Translations under genes and position numbers: made by a program
Origin: Pseudomonas putida
GTDB lineage: Bacteria; Pseudomonadota; Gammaproteobacteria; Pseudomonadales; Pseudomonadaceae
DNA: 64,000 nt
Assembly (NCBI RefSeq): GCF_028682475.1
Contig: NZ_JANHLE010000020.1
Location: forward strand, 38,321 to 102,320
Direction: 5' to 3'
The notes under the pieces: generated by a model
Seen by the model: the letters and a program-made list of their open reading frames with translations, nothing else
The model's database searches: none
Told to the model about the DNA's origin: nothing
In this document: in pieces, positions 32,906 to 42,060 of the stretch
Layout of the letters: the number at the start of each line of letters is the position of its first letter
How positions within the stretch are numbered: the stretch's first letter is position 1

Positions 32906-35281
32906 TCAGTTCGCAGCCTGACCTTCGGCCAGGAAGAACCAGGTTTCGAGTACCGAATCCGGGTTCAGCGAGACGCTTTCGATGCCCTGTTCCATCAGCC
33001 ACTTGGCCAGGTCCGGGTGGTCGGATGGACCCTGGCCGCAGATGCCGATGTACTTGCCAGCCTTGTTACAGGCCTGGATGGCATTGGCCAGCAGCTTCTT
33101 GACCGCAGGATTACGCTCGTCGAACAGGTGCGCGATGATCCCCGAGTCACGGTCCAGGCCCAGGGTCAGCTGAGTCAGGTCGTTGGAACCGATGGAGAAG
33201 CCGTCGAAATACTCGAGGAACTCTTCGGCAAGGATCGCATTGGACGGCAGCTCGCACATCATGATCACGCGCAGGCCGTTGTCGCCGCGGGCCAGGCCGT
33301 TTTCAGCGAGCAGGTCGACGACCTGGCTGGCTTCACCCAAGGTGCGTACGAACGGCACCATGATCTCGACGTTGGTCAGGCCCATCTCGTTGCGCACGCG
33401 CTTGAGGGCGCGGCACTCCAGCTCGAAGCAGTCACGGAAGGTTTCGCTGATGTAACGCGAAGCGCCACGGAAGCCCAGCATCGGGTTTTCTTCTTCCGGC
33501 TCGTAGAGCTTGCCGCCGATCAGGTTGGCGTATTCGTTGGACTTGAAGTCCGACAGACGCACGATGACCTTTTTCGGCCAGAACGCCGCCGCCAGGGTGC
33601 TGATGCCCTCGACCAGTTTCTCGACGTAGAAGCCGACCGGATCGTTGTAGCCGGCGATGCGCTTGTCGACGCTTTCTTTCAGTTCGGCAGGCAGGCCGGC
33701 ATAGTTCAGCAGTGCCTTGGGGTGCACACCGATCATGCGGTTGATGATGAACTCCAGGCGCGCCAGGCCGACACCGGCGTTGGGCAGCTGGGCAAAGTCG
33801 AACGCGCGGTCCGGGTTGCCGACGTTCATCATGATCTTGAACGGCAGGTCAGGCATGGCATCGACCGAGTTCTGACGGACGTCGAAGCCCAGCTCGCCTT
33901 CGAAGATGAAACCGGTGTCGCCTTCGGCGCAGGAAACGGTCACGCCCTGGCCGTCCTTGAGCAACTGGGTGGCGTTGCCGCAACCGACCACGGCCGGGAT
34001 ACCCAGCTCACGGGCAATGATCGCCGCGTGGCAGGTACGCCCGCCACGGTTGGTGACGATGGCGCTGGCGCGCTTCATGACCGGTTCCCAGTCCGGGTCG
34101 GTCATGTCAGATACCAGTACGTCGCCGGCCTGGACCTTGTCCATCTCCGACACGTCCTTGATGATGCGCACCTTGCCGGCGCCGATGCGCTGGCCGATGG
34201 CACGACCTTCAACCAGCACGGTGCCGGTTTCCTTGAGCAGGTAACGCTCCATGACGTTGGCCTGGGAACGGCTCTTCACGGTTTCCGGACGCGCCTGAAC
34301 GATGTACAGCTTGCCGTCATCGCCGTCTTTGGCCCACTCGATATCCATCGGGCACTTGTAGTGCTTCTCGATGATCATGGCCTGTTTGGCCAGCTCGCTG
34401 ACTTCGGCGTCGCTCAGGCAGAAACGGGCGCGGTCGGCCTTGTCGACATCAACGGTCTTGACCGAACGACCGGCCTTGGCTTCTTCGCCGTAGACCATTT
34501 TGATGGCCTTGCTGCCCAGGTTGCGACGCAGGATGGCCGGGCGACCGGCTTCCAGCGTGCCTTTGTGGACATAGAACTCATCCGGGTTGACCGCGCCTTG
34601 TACGACGGTTTCACCCAGGCCATAGGCGCCGGTGATGAACACCACATCACGGAAGCCCGATTCGGTGTCGAGGGTGAACATCACGCCGGCCGTGCCGGTT
34701 TCCGAACGCACCATGCGCTGCACGCCTGCCGACAGGGCCACCAGCTTGTGGTCGAAGCCCTGGTGCACGCGGTAGGAAATCGCGCGGTCGTTGAACAGCG
34801 AGGCGAACACTTCCTTGGCGGCGCGGATGACGTTGTCGACGCCGCGGATGTTCAGGAAAGTCTCCTGCTGACCGGCGAACGAAGCGTCTGGCAGGTCTTC
34901 GGCGGTGGCCGAGGAACGCACGGCAACGGCCATGTTCGGGTTGCCCTGGGACATTTCAGCGAAGGCAGTGCGGATTTCAGCGTTCAGGCGCTCGGGGAAC
35001 TCGGCTTCCATGATCCATTGACGGATCTGCGCGCCGGTACGGGCCAGGGCATTGACGTCATCGACATCCAGCGCGTCGAGCGCGGCGTGGATCTGGGCAT
35101 TGAGCCCACTCTGCTCGAGAAAATCACGGTACGCCTGAGCCGTAGTGGCAAAGCCGCCGGGGACCGATACACCGGCGCCCGCGAGGTTACTGATCATCTC
35201 GCCGAGGGATGCGTTCTTGCCCCCCACATGCTCTACATCATGGACGCCGAGCTTATCGAGGGAAACTACGTACTCTACCAA
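32906..35281 (-). CDS. ppsA: Phosphoenolpyruvate synthase
   Basis: The 791-residue enzyme makes phosphoenolpyruvate from pyruvate and ATP in gluconeogenesis. It has the N-terminal ATP-grasp domain (VGGKNASLGEM), the swivelling phosphohistidine domain (GGRTCHAAIIAREL) and the C-terminal PEP-binding barrel (GSNDLTQLTLGLDRDS, ICGQGPSDHP). The start is TTG at 35281 (VEYVVSLDKLG follows), with GGAG at eight-base spacing; the resulting length is the usual one. It is divergent from ppsR, its regulator, with a palindrome between. Confidence 0.97.
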   Translation of the reverse strand: MVEYVVSLDKLGVHDVEHVGGKNASLGEMISNLAGAGVSVPGGFATTAQAYRDFLEQSGLNAQIHAALDALDVDDVNALARTGAQIRQWIMEAEFPERLNAEIRTAFAEMSQGNPNMAVAVRSSATAEDLPDASFAGQQETFLNIRGVDNVIRAAKEVFASLFNDRAISYRVHQGFDHKLVALSAGVQRMVRSETGTAGVMFTLDTESGFRDVVFITGAYGLGETVVQGAVNPDEFYVHKGTLEAGRPAILRRNLGSKAIKMVYGEEAKAGRSVKTVDVDKADRARFCLSDAEVSELAKQAMIIEKHYKCPMDIEWAKDGDDGKLYIVQARPETVKSRSQANVMERYLLKETGTVLVEGRAIGQRIGAGKVRIIKDVSEMDKVQAGDVLVSDMTDPDWEPVMKRASAIVTNRGGRTCHAAIIARELGIPAVVGCGNATQLLKDGQGVTVSCAEGDTGFIFEGELGFDVRQNSVDAMPDLPFKIMMNVGNPDRAFDFAQLPNAGVGLARLEFIINRMIGVHPKALLNYAGLPAELKESVDKRIAGYNDPVGFYVEKLVEGISTLAAAFWPKKVIVRLSDFKSNEYANLIGGKLYEPEEENPMLGFRGASRYISETFRDCFELECRALKRVRNEMGLTNVEIMVPFVRTLGEASQVVDLLAENGLARGDNGLRVIMMCELPSNAILAEEFLEYFDGFSIGSNDLTQLTLGLDRDSGIIAHLFDERNPAVKKLLANAIQACNKAGKYIGICGQGPSDHPDLAKWLMEQGIESVSLNPDSVLETWFFLAEGQAAN

Positions 35282-35376
35282 GGTGATCTCTCCACTAACT
35301 GTGTTGGAAAAGCTCAGGTCGCCCGCCTGCCAGCTCTGGCTTGGCCGGGCGCTTGTGGCCTGGACCCGGAAAATAA

Positions 35377-35435
35377 GTGAGAATGCCGAACACGATGTTC
35401 GGTAAACCGAACCTATCATATCCAAGAATTCTCAC
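35377..35435. promoter_or_regulatory. Palindrome in the ppsA-ppsR divergent promoter region
   Basis: A 17-base palindrome, CCGAACA-CGA-TGTTCGG (35386-35402), is enclosed by the arms GTGAGAAT (35377-35384) and ATTCTCAC (35428-35435). It lies about 100 bases from the ppsA start and 56 bases from the ppsR start, a natural position for an operator controlling both. No regulator can be named. Confidence 0.55.
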
Positions 35436-35457
35436 CAGCTTAAGGCCCAAGGCGCAA

Positions 35458-36276
35458 ATGAAACGATCTGCTTTCTTTATTTCCGACGGCACCGGTATCA
35501 CTGCCGAGACGCTGGGACAGAGTCTTCTGGCGCAATTCGATACCATTGTGTTCAATAAATACACACGGCCGTACATCGACAGTGTGGAAAAAGCGCGGGC
35601 CATGGTACAGCAAATCAATAGCGCCGCAGACAGGGACGGCGTCCGTCCGATCATCTTTGACACCATCGTCAATCAGGATATCCGAGAGGTCCTGGCCACC
35701 TCCAATGGCTTCATGATCGACATTTTTTCCACCTTCCTGGCCCCGCTGGAGCAGGAACTGACTGCGCATTCGTCCTATTCGGTGGGCAAGTCCCACTCCA
35801 TTGGCGGCAATTCCAACTACATGGAGCGCATCGAGGCGGTCAACTTTGCCCTGGACAACGATGATGGCGCCCGCACTCACTACTACGACAAGGCCGACCT
35901 GATCCTGGTGGGGGTCTCGCGTTGCGGCAAAACCCCGACCTGTCTGTACATGGCCATGCAATTCGGCATCCGCGCGGCCAACTACCCGCTGACCGAAGAT
36001 GACATGGAACGCCTGCAACTGCCGCAGGCCTTGAAAAACCACCAGCACAAGCTGTTCGGCCTGACCATCGACCCGGACCGGCTGACCGCCATTCGTCATG
36101 AGCGCAAGCCCAACAGCCGCTACGCCAGCTTCGCCCAGTGCGAGTTCGAAGTGCGCGAGGTGGAGAACCTGTTCCGCCGCGAAAACATTGCCCACATCAA
36201 CTCCACGCATTTCTCGGTGGAAGAGATCGCGGCGAAGATTCTGGTCGAGAAAGGTGTGGAGCGACGCTTCAAATAA
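35458..36276 (+). CDS. ppsR: PEP synthase regulatory protein (kinase/phosphorylase)
   Basis: The 272-residue protein (MKRSAFFISDGTGITAETLGQSLL) is the DUF299 bifunctional enzyme that inactivates PpsA by ADP-dependent phosphorylation of a threonine and reactivates it by phosphate-dependent removal. The P-loop GVSRCGKTPT is at about residue 157. The start at 35458 fits the family; the open frame runs 27 codons upstream without homology. It is divergent from ppsA, which is its substrate. Confidence 0.95.
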   Translation: MKRSAFFISDGTGITAETLGQSLLAQFDTIVFNKYTRPYIDSVEKARAMVQQINSAADRDGVRPIIFDTIVNQDIREVLATSNGFMIDIFSTFLAPLEQELTAHSSYSVGKSHSIGGNSNYMERIEAVNFALDNDDGARTHYYDKADLILVGVSRCGKTPTCLYMAMQFGIRAANYPLTEDDMERLQLPQALKNHQHKLFGLTIDPDRLTAIRHERKPNSRYASFAQCEFEVREVENLFRRENIAHINSTHFSVEEIAAKILVEKGVERRFK

Positions 36277-36315
36277 CACTCGGTGGGAGCAACTGTCTTG
36301 ATTGGCTAGCGGCTA

Positions 36316-36393
36316 CACGGTGGGAGCGGGCTTGCCCCGCGATTGCGGGTTGTCAGTTACATCGCCTCGCGGGGCAAGCCCGCTCCCACCGTG
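36316..36393. repeat. REP palindrome pair
   Basis: Two inverted copies of the REP unit extend to 27-base arms (CACGGTGGGAGCGGGC and onward, and the reverse complement) around a central spacer of about 24 bases. It is the longest such pair in the window and lies between ppsR and the gdhB terminator. Confidence 0.95.
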
Positions 36394-36400
36394 GTCCCAC

Positions 36401-36431
36401 AAAAAAGCCCCGGCAGATGCCGGGGCTTTTT
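36401..36431. terminator. Bidirectional terminator between ppsR and gdhB
   Basis: AAAAAGCCCCGGCA and TGCCGGGGCTTTTT pair almost perfectly around GA, with A and T runs on both sides. Confidence 0.93.
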
Positions 36432-36446
36432 CATTTCAGCTCAGAC

Positions 36447-39400
36447 TCAGGATGGCACCACTGCCGCCTGGCCGCTCATGGCCAGATCGACCAGCTCGCG
36501 GTTGGCTACCGCGTACATGGCGTAATCGGTACCGGTTGCGGCACGCAGCTCGTCCAGCATGGCACGCCAGCGACTGACCATTACACGGTGCTGCTCAAGC
36601 CACAGCGCCACCCGGGCATCCATGTCTTCGGGCGCATCAGTCATCTGCAGGACGGAAATGGTGATCACCCGCTGCTGCAGATCGATATCATCGCGGAACG
36701 ACTCGCGGGCCAGGGCCTGCCAGTTGTTTTCCACCGACAGGTTGCTGATTTCCTGCAGGTACCAGGTCAGGTCCAGGGCACTGCCCACCGCGAAGAAGGC
36801 CTTGGCCACTTCCGCCGGATCCTGGCCGGTGACGTCGGACGCTTCGATGATCGGCAACAGGGTGTACAGGTGCGTAGTACCGGCCACCATACGCGCCAGC
36901 AGCTCTGGCACTCCGGCTTCGACGAAGCCCTGGTAACGGGTCATCCAGCGCTCACGGGTCGGCCCTTCGAGCAGTTCGTCAAGCTTCAGACCCAACGCGG
37001 CGATCTTCGGCCCGAAGTGCGCAACATCGCGCCCGGCATCCTGCTCGTTACGGCGGCTGCGCAGGAACCAGCGGGTCGCCCGACGGCCCAGACGCATCAG
37101 CTCGTCCATCAGGGTCAGCTGGATTTCCGCAGGCACCTGGTAGTCCAGCGCCTCGATCTGCCGGAACCAGTGCGGCAGGTGGAAGATGTCGCGCACGATC
37201 ACGTAGGCACCGGCAACGTTCGCCGGGCTCATGCCGGTGGACTCTTTCAGGCGCTGAACGAAGGTGATGCCCATGTTGTTGACCAGATCGTTGGCGATCT
37301 GGGTGCTGACGATTTCGCGTTTCAGGCGATGGCGACGCATGGCCTCGGCGAACTTGTTCACCAGTGACGGCGGGAACGCGGTCTCCATGTCACGCGTCAG
37401 GTAATCGTCATCCGGTACCAGCGACTTGAGCAACTGCTCCTTGAGGTCGATCTTGCTGTAGGAGATCAGCACAGACAGCTCGGCGCGGGTCAGGCCCTGG
37501 CCAGCCGCCAGGCGCTCGGCCAGCTGTTCTTCGGTGGGCAGGAACTCGATAGCCCGGTCCAGCTTGCCACGGCTTTCCAGGTCGGCCATCAGCCGCTTGT
37601 ACTCGGCGATGCGCTCCTTGGCCCGACGCGCGGCCAGAGACAGTGCCTGAGTCTGCTTGTAGTTGTTGCCCAGCACCAGACCGGCGACTTCGTCGGTCAT
37701 GCTGCCCAGCAGCTGGTTACGCTGCTTCTCGGTCATGTCGCCAGCCTGCACCACTTCGTTGAGCAGGATCTTGATGTTGACCTCGTGGTCAGAGCAGTCC
37801 ACGCCACCGGCGTTGTCGATGAAGTCGGTGTTGGTGGCGCCACCATTGAGACCGAACTCGACCCGACCGAGCTGGGTCATGCCGAGGTTACCGCCCTCAC
37901 CCACCACCTTGCAGCGCAGCTCGTCGCCGTCGACACGCAGGGCGTCGTTGGCCTTGTCGCCGACATCGGCGTGGCTTTCTTCGCTGGACTTGACGTAGGT
38001 ACCGATACCGCCGTTCCACAGCAGATCAACCGGCGCCTTGAGCAAGGCGTTGAGCAGTTCGGTCGGGGTCAGCTTGTCGGCTTCGATGGCGAAGCGCTCT
38101 TTCATTTGCGGGGTGATCGCAATACTTTTTGCGCTGCGCGGGAAGATCCCGCCGCCTTCGGACATGATGCTGGTGTCGTAGTCGCTCCAGGCCGAACGCG
38201 GCAGGTCGAACAGACGCTTGCGCTCGGCAAAACTGCTGGCGGGCTCCGGGTTCGGGTCGATGAAGATGTGCAGGTGGTTGAATGCGGCCACCAGTTGCAG
38301 CTTCTCGGACATCAGCAAACCGTTGCCGAACACGTCACCAGCCATGTCACCGACGCCGACCACGGTGATTGGGTCTTTCTGGACATTGATGCCGCGCTCA
38401 CGGAAGTGACGCTGCACGCCGACCCAGGCGCCACGGGCAGTGATGCCCATTTTTTTGTGGTCGTAACCGGCCGAGCCACCGGAGGCGAAGGCATCGCCGA
38501 GCCAGAAGCCGTAGTCGATGGCAATGCCGTTGGCGATGTCGGAGAAGGTGGCGGTGCCCTTGTCGGCGGCCACTACCAGGTACGGGTCGTCATCGTCGTG
38601 ACGCACGACATTCGCCGGTGGCACCAGGGCGCCGTCCTTGAGGTTGTCGGTGATATCCAGCAGACCGGAAATGAAGATCCGGTAGCAGGCGATGCCTTCA
38701 GCCTGGATGTCGTCACGGCTGCCGCCCAGCGGCAGACGGCGCGGCAGGAAGCCACCTTTGGCCCCGACCGGCACGATTACCGAGTTCTTCACCTGCTGGG
38801 CTTTTACCAGGCCCAGCACTTCGGTACGGAAGTCTTCCTCACGGTCCGACCAGCGTAGACCTCCGCGGGCAACGTTGCCGAAGCGCAGGTGCACACCTTC
38901 GACGCGCGGCGAGTAGACGAAAATCTCGAACTTCGGCACCGGCTTGGGCAGTTCGGGAATCAGCTTGGGATTGAACTTGAAGCTGAAGTACGACTTGATC
39001 TGGCCGTGGGCGTCAGTCTGGTAGAAGTTGGTGCGCAGGGTGGCCTTGATCAGGTCCAGGTAACGACGCAGGATGCGGTCTTCGTTGAGCACCTGGACGT
39101 CGTCCAGCGCCGTCAGGATGGCCTGTTCCAGACGTTGCTGCTTGTCGTCCAGGTCTTCGCTGGTGAGCTTGCGTGCCAGGTAGAAGCGGGTCTTGAACAA
39201 CCGCGTCAGCTCGCGGGCGATGTCGGTGTGGTTGTTCAGGGTGCTGGCGATGTACCCCAGGTCGAAGCCCAGGCGGATCTGCTTGAGGTAGCGGGCATAG
39301 GCACGCAGCAGCGCGACGTCGCGCCACGGCAGGCCGGCGGTCAGTACCAGGCGGTTGAAGGCGTCGTTTTCCGCATCGCCATTGACGATGTGAACAAAGG

Positions 39401-41312
39401 CATCCTGCAGGGTGTCGTTGAGCTGCTGGATATCCAGGCTCAGGCCTTCGCTATAGGTGAAGGCGAAATCATGAATCCAGAACTCACGGCCATTGGCATG
39501 CTTGAGGCGATACGGGAACTCGCCGAGCACCCGCAGGCCGAGGTTTTCCAGGATCGGCAGGACGTCCGATAGCGCCAACGGCGTATCGGCATGGTACAGC
39601 TTGCAGTGCAGCTGCTGTTTGCCGGCCTGGGTCAACGGCTGGTAGAAGCTCATCACCAGCGGCTTGCGCTCGGACAGGGTGAGCACATGCTGCATGTCGA
39701 CCACTGCCGAATGGGCGGCGAAACGCTCGCGGTAGCCGGCCGGGAAGCCTTTCGGGAAGTCGGCTAGGACATTGGTGCCCTGGGCTTCGCCGAAGCTTTC
39801 GACGGTCAGGCTGGCATAGTCGTCCTGCCACGAACGGCAGGCCTGGATCACTTCGTTTTCCAGCTGTTGCGGGTCGATGTCGATGCGGTTTTTCGGATCG
39901 ACGCGCAGGATCAGTTGCACACGCGCCAGCACCGACTCGGAGAAGAACGTCCAGAACTCGCAATCGCTGGCCTTCAAGCGATCCATCAGCACCTGCTGGA
40001 TCTTCTGCCGTACTTCGGTGGAGTAGATATCGCGCGGCACATAGGCCAGGCAGTAGCAGAAGCGGCCGTACGGATCCTTGCGCAGGAACACGCGGATCTT
40101 GTTGCGCTCCTGGATCTGCACGATCGACATGACGGTGCTGAACAGCTCGTCGACCGGGGTCTGGAACAGGTCGTCACGCGGCAGCACTTCCAGGACCTGG
40201 GCCAGTTCTTTACCCAAGTGGGCTTTGGGGTCGAAGTGCGAGCGACGCTCGACTTCCGCCACCTTGCCACGAATGTAAGGGATGTTGCGCACGCTCTCGC
40301 CGTACACCGAGGAGGTGTACAGGCCCATGAAGCGGCATTCCTTGATGACCTTGCCGTCGGCATCCAGCTGGCGGATCGAGACGTAATCCGGGTAGGCCGG
40401 ACGGTGCACACGGCTCGGGTAAGCGGCCTTGGCGAAGGACAGCAGCAACGGCTCGTTGAGGTAATTGACCGCGTAGTCTTCGATGCGCAGGTCTTCGGCC
40501 GTCAGGCCGGCGCGCAACAGACGGGTCAGGCCGAGGAACGACTGCTCGTCATACACCAGCTGACCGCCCTGGGCATCGGCGCGGACCACGAACTCTTCAT
40601 AACCGAGGAAGGTGAAGTGGTTGCCCACCAGCCATTCCAGGAAGTCCTTGACCTCGGCCTTCTCGGCCTGGGCCGGGGCATAGGCGGTTTGTTCGACCAG
40701 CGCCAGCAGATCCCGCAGCTTGGCTTTCATCGGCTCGAAGTCGGCCACCGCAACGCGCACCTCGGCCAGCACTTGCTCCAGCTCGCGGCTCAGCACATTG
40801 AGCTCGGCGGCGTTGGCGCAGCGATCGATCTCCAGGTACATCAGCGACTCTTGTGAAACGCCCTCGCCCTGAGTGCCCTTGGGCAGGACTTCCAGCAGCT
40901 CGCCCTTGGCCCCGCGACGCACGCTCAGGACGGTGGTCTGCAGGGTATGGATGCTGTAGCCGCGACGGTTGAGTTCGGTGCGTACCGAGTCAACCAGGAA
41001 GGGCAGGTCATGGTGCAGTACTTCAACCGCAGTGTGCGTCGACTGCCAGCCATGACGCTCGTAATCGGGGTTGTAGACGTGGACCTGGGGGTGGGCTGGG
41101 TCGAAACGCTCGATGATGCGCCAGGCCGACAGGGTGCAACCGGCCAGGTCCGACAGGCGGCGCTGGGTAAGTTCGTCTAGAGAAATGATGCCGAAGAACT
41201 GTTCCGCGAACATCGCCACTTGTGGCAGTGCCTGTTCGCTGATGTGCTGCGCCAGGGCCGCTTGCAGTTGGTGCTGGAAGTCGGCTTTGCTGGCTGCGGT
41301 GAAAAACGCCAT
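36447..41312 (-). CDS. gdhB: NAD-specific glutamate dehydrogenase, large (180 kDa type)
   Basis: The 1621-residue protein is the giant L-GDH class known from Pseudomonas and Streptomyces, which deaminates glutamate to 2-oxoglutarate with NAD. An N-terminal ACT-like regulatory region (about 1-700) precedes a catalytic core (about 800-1250) with VPVGAKGGFLPRR, GGSAGYDHKKMGITARGAW and the later NWWNGGIGTYVK-type block, and a C-terminal helical region. The ATG at 41312 (MAFFTAASKADFQ) fits; the frame is open 39 codons further. In P. aeruginosa gdhB is induced by arginine through ArgR. The upstream region has striking inverted repeats (see findings). Confidence 0.95.
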   Translation of the reverse strand: MAFFTAASKADFQHQLQAALAQHISEQALPQVAMFAEQFFGIISLDELTQRRLSDLAGCTLSAWRIIERFDPAHPQVHVYNPDYERHGWQSTHTAVEVLHHDLPFLVDSVRTELNRRGYSIHTLQTTVLSVRRGAKGELLEVLPKGTQGEGVSQESLMYLEIDRCANAAELNVLSRELEQVLAEVRVAVADFEPMKAKLRDLLALVEQTAYAPAQAEKAEVKDFLEWLVGNHFTFLGYEEFVVRADAQGGQLVYDEQSFLGLTRLLRAGLTAEDLRIEDYAVNYLNEPLLLSFAKAAYPSRVHRPAYPDYVSIRQLDADGKVIKECRFMGLYTSSVYGESVRNIPYIRGKVAEVERRSHFDPKAHLGKELAQVLEVLPRDDLFQTPVDELFSTVMSIVQIQERNKIRVFLRKDPYGRFCYCLAYVPRDIYSTEVRQKIQQVLMDRLKASDCEFWTFFSESVLARVQLILRVDPKNRIDIDPQQLENEVIQACRSWQDDYASLTVESFGEAQGTNVLADFPKGFPAGYRERFAAHSAVVDMQHVLTLSERKPLVMSFYQPLTQAGKQQLHCKLYHADTPLALSDVLPILENLGLRVLGEFPYRLKHANGREFWIHDFAFTYSEGLSLDIQQLNDTLQDAFVHIVNGDAENDAFNRLVLTAGLPWRDVALLRAYARYLKQIRLGFDLGYIASTLNNHTDIARELTRLFKTRFYLARKLTSEDLDDKQQRLEQAILTALDDVQVLNEDRILRRYLDLIKATLRTNFYQTDAHGQIKSYFSFKFNPKLIPELPKPVPKFEIFVYSPRVEGVHLRFGNVARGGLRWSDREEDFRTEVLGLVKAQQVKNSVIVPVGAKGGFLPRRLPLGGSRDDIQAEGIACYRIFISGLLDITDNLKDGALVPPANVVRHDDDDPYLVVAADKGTATFSDIANGIAIDYGFWLGDAFASGGSAGYDHKKMGITARGAWVGVQRHFRERGINVQKDPITVVGVGDMAGDVFGNGLLMSEKLQLVAAFNHLHIFIDPNPEPASSFAERKRLFDLPRSAWSDYDTSIMSEGGGIFPRSAKSIAITPQMKERFAIEADKLTPTELLNALLKAPVDLLWNGGIGTYVKSSEESHADVGDKANDALRVDGDELRCKVVGEGGNLGMTQLGRVEFGLNGGATNTDFIDNAGGVDCSDHEVNIKILLNEVVQAGDMTEKQRNQLLGSMTDEVAGLVLGNNYKQTQALSLAARRAKERIAEYKRLMADLESRGKLDRAIEFLPTEEQLAERLAAGQGLTRAELSVLISYSKIDLKEQLLKSLVPDDDYLTRDMETAFPPSLVNKFAEAMRRHRLKREIVSTQIANDLVNNMGITFVQRLKESTGMSPANVAGAYVIVRDIFHLPHWFRQIEALDYQVPAEIQLTLMDELMRLGRRATRWFLRSRRNEQDAGRDVAHFGPKIAALGLKLDELLEGPTRERWMTRYQGFVEAGVPELLARMVAGTTHLYTLLPIIEASDVTGQDPAEVAKAFFAVGSALDLTWYLQEISNLSVENNWQALARESFRDDIDLQQRVITISVLQMTDAPEDMDARVALWLEQHRVMVSRWRAMLDELRAATGTDYAMYAVANRELVDLAMSGQAAVVPS

Positions 41313-41661
41313 CTGTGGTACTCCGCTGGGCTTTGTTATGGAGTGAAGCGTCGCGCGCGTCCGCCCTCTACGGATCAACGATAGCCAACCCGTAGCAGGA
41401 GGACGGAAAAACCATCGGAACGGGTGCAAATCATGACTAACAAGTCACAGGCACTCGTTCCACGGATGGGCATCTGCAAAAACGACTGCTCCAGGCGGAG
41501 CTGTGTCTTTACGGGTGACCATCGACAGCGCAGCTTAACGAGTGCCCGCCCGCCCCTGCTTGCGGTGCTGCGACATATTCGGTCATTGAGGTGCAGGTCC
41601 ACGTTTATCCGGGCGCCGAAGACTGGCAGAATCGTGTTTCAACTTATTTATCGAGCCACTC
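41313..41661. promoter_or_regulatory. gdhB upstream region with competing hairpins and an ArgR-like half-site
   Basis: This 349-base divergent spacer contains GGAACGGGTGC (41417-41427) and GCACTCGTTCC (41451-41461), pairing with one G-T mismatch around an inner stem TGACT-AACA-AGTCA. GGCACTCGTT (41450-41459) can instead pair perfectly with AACGAGTGCC (41537-41546), so the two folds exclude each other. On the minus strand, 41575 to 41560 reads TGTCGC-N8-AA, the half-site consensus known for P. aeruginosa ArgR. The region should hold the gdhB promoter and that of the divergent unknown gene. No gene is seen inside. Confidence 0.6.
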
Positions 41662-42015
41662 ATGCAACTGACCACCGCCCTGCTCTTCGCCACCCCTTGC
41701 GATGATGAAGAAGACAACATGGCCACTTTGTGCTGCCACAGCGACAAGGGCCGGATGTTCCTCATGACCCGCTACCCGGACGAAGACCGCGTGGACATCA
41801 CCCTCGACGACCACTACGCCCCGGTCGATGGCTTGAAGGTCACCCTGGGCAAAACCAGACTGCTGATCGAGGTTGCGCCGCTGGATGCCGACGCCCTCGG
41901 TGGCGATGATCACCTGGAGATCACCCTGAGCAGCGACGGCACCGACCTGGCCGAAGTCGAAGAGACCTTGCAGAACATCCTCAAGGGCACTGGCACCTAC
42001 GTCAGGGAGCTGTAA
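41662..42015 (+). CDS. Conserved acidic protein of unknown function
   Basis: I do not recognise this 117-residue protein (MQLTTALLFATPCDDEEDN). It is acidic and beta-rich by appearance, with alternating hydrophobic strands such as RVDITLDDHYAP and LLIEVAPLDA; it has no signal peptide or membrane segment. The true start may be ATG 41662 or ATG 41719 (MATLCCHSDKGRMF). It is divergent from gdhB and upstream of lhgR, but nothing ties it to either. Codon use is normal for the window. Confidence 0.6.
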   Translation: MQLTTALLFATPCDDEEDNMATLCCHSDKGRMFLMTRYPDEDRVDITLDDHYAPVDGLKVTLGKTRLLIEVAPLDADALGGDDHLEITLSSDGTDLAEVEETLQNILKGTGTYVREL

Positions 42016-42031
42016 TGGCGATTGCGGTTTC

Positions 42032-42060
42032 TTGACAAGAAACCCTCCCGAAGGCATTGT
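42032..42060 (+). promoter_or_regulatory. Probable lhgR promoter
   Basis: TTGACA at 42032 is a perfect -35 element; CATTGT 17 bases downstream is a weak -10. The -35 lies inside the palindrome GGTTTCTTG-A-CAAGAAACC (42026-42044), and the FadR-type operator begins at 42057, so transcription could be blocked by a repressor at either. Confidence 0.5.

Noticed and set aside
33017..35380. A 787-codon open frame antisense to ppsA
   Set aside because: It lies entirely opposite a well-conserved enzyme gene, its protein is rich in His, Gly and Val as expected from the complement of biased codons, and no ribosome-binding site or family motif is present.
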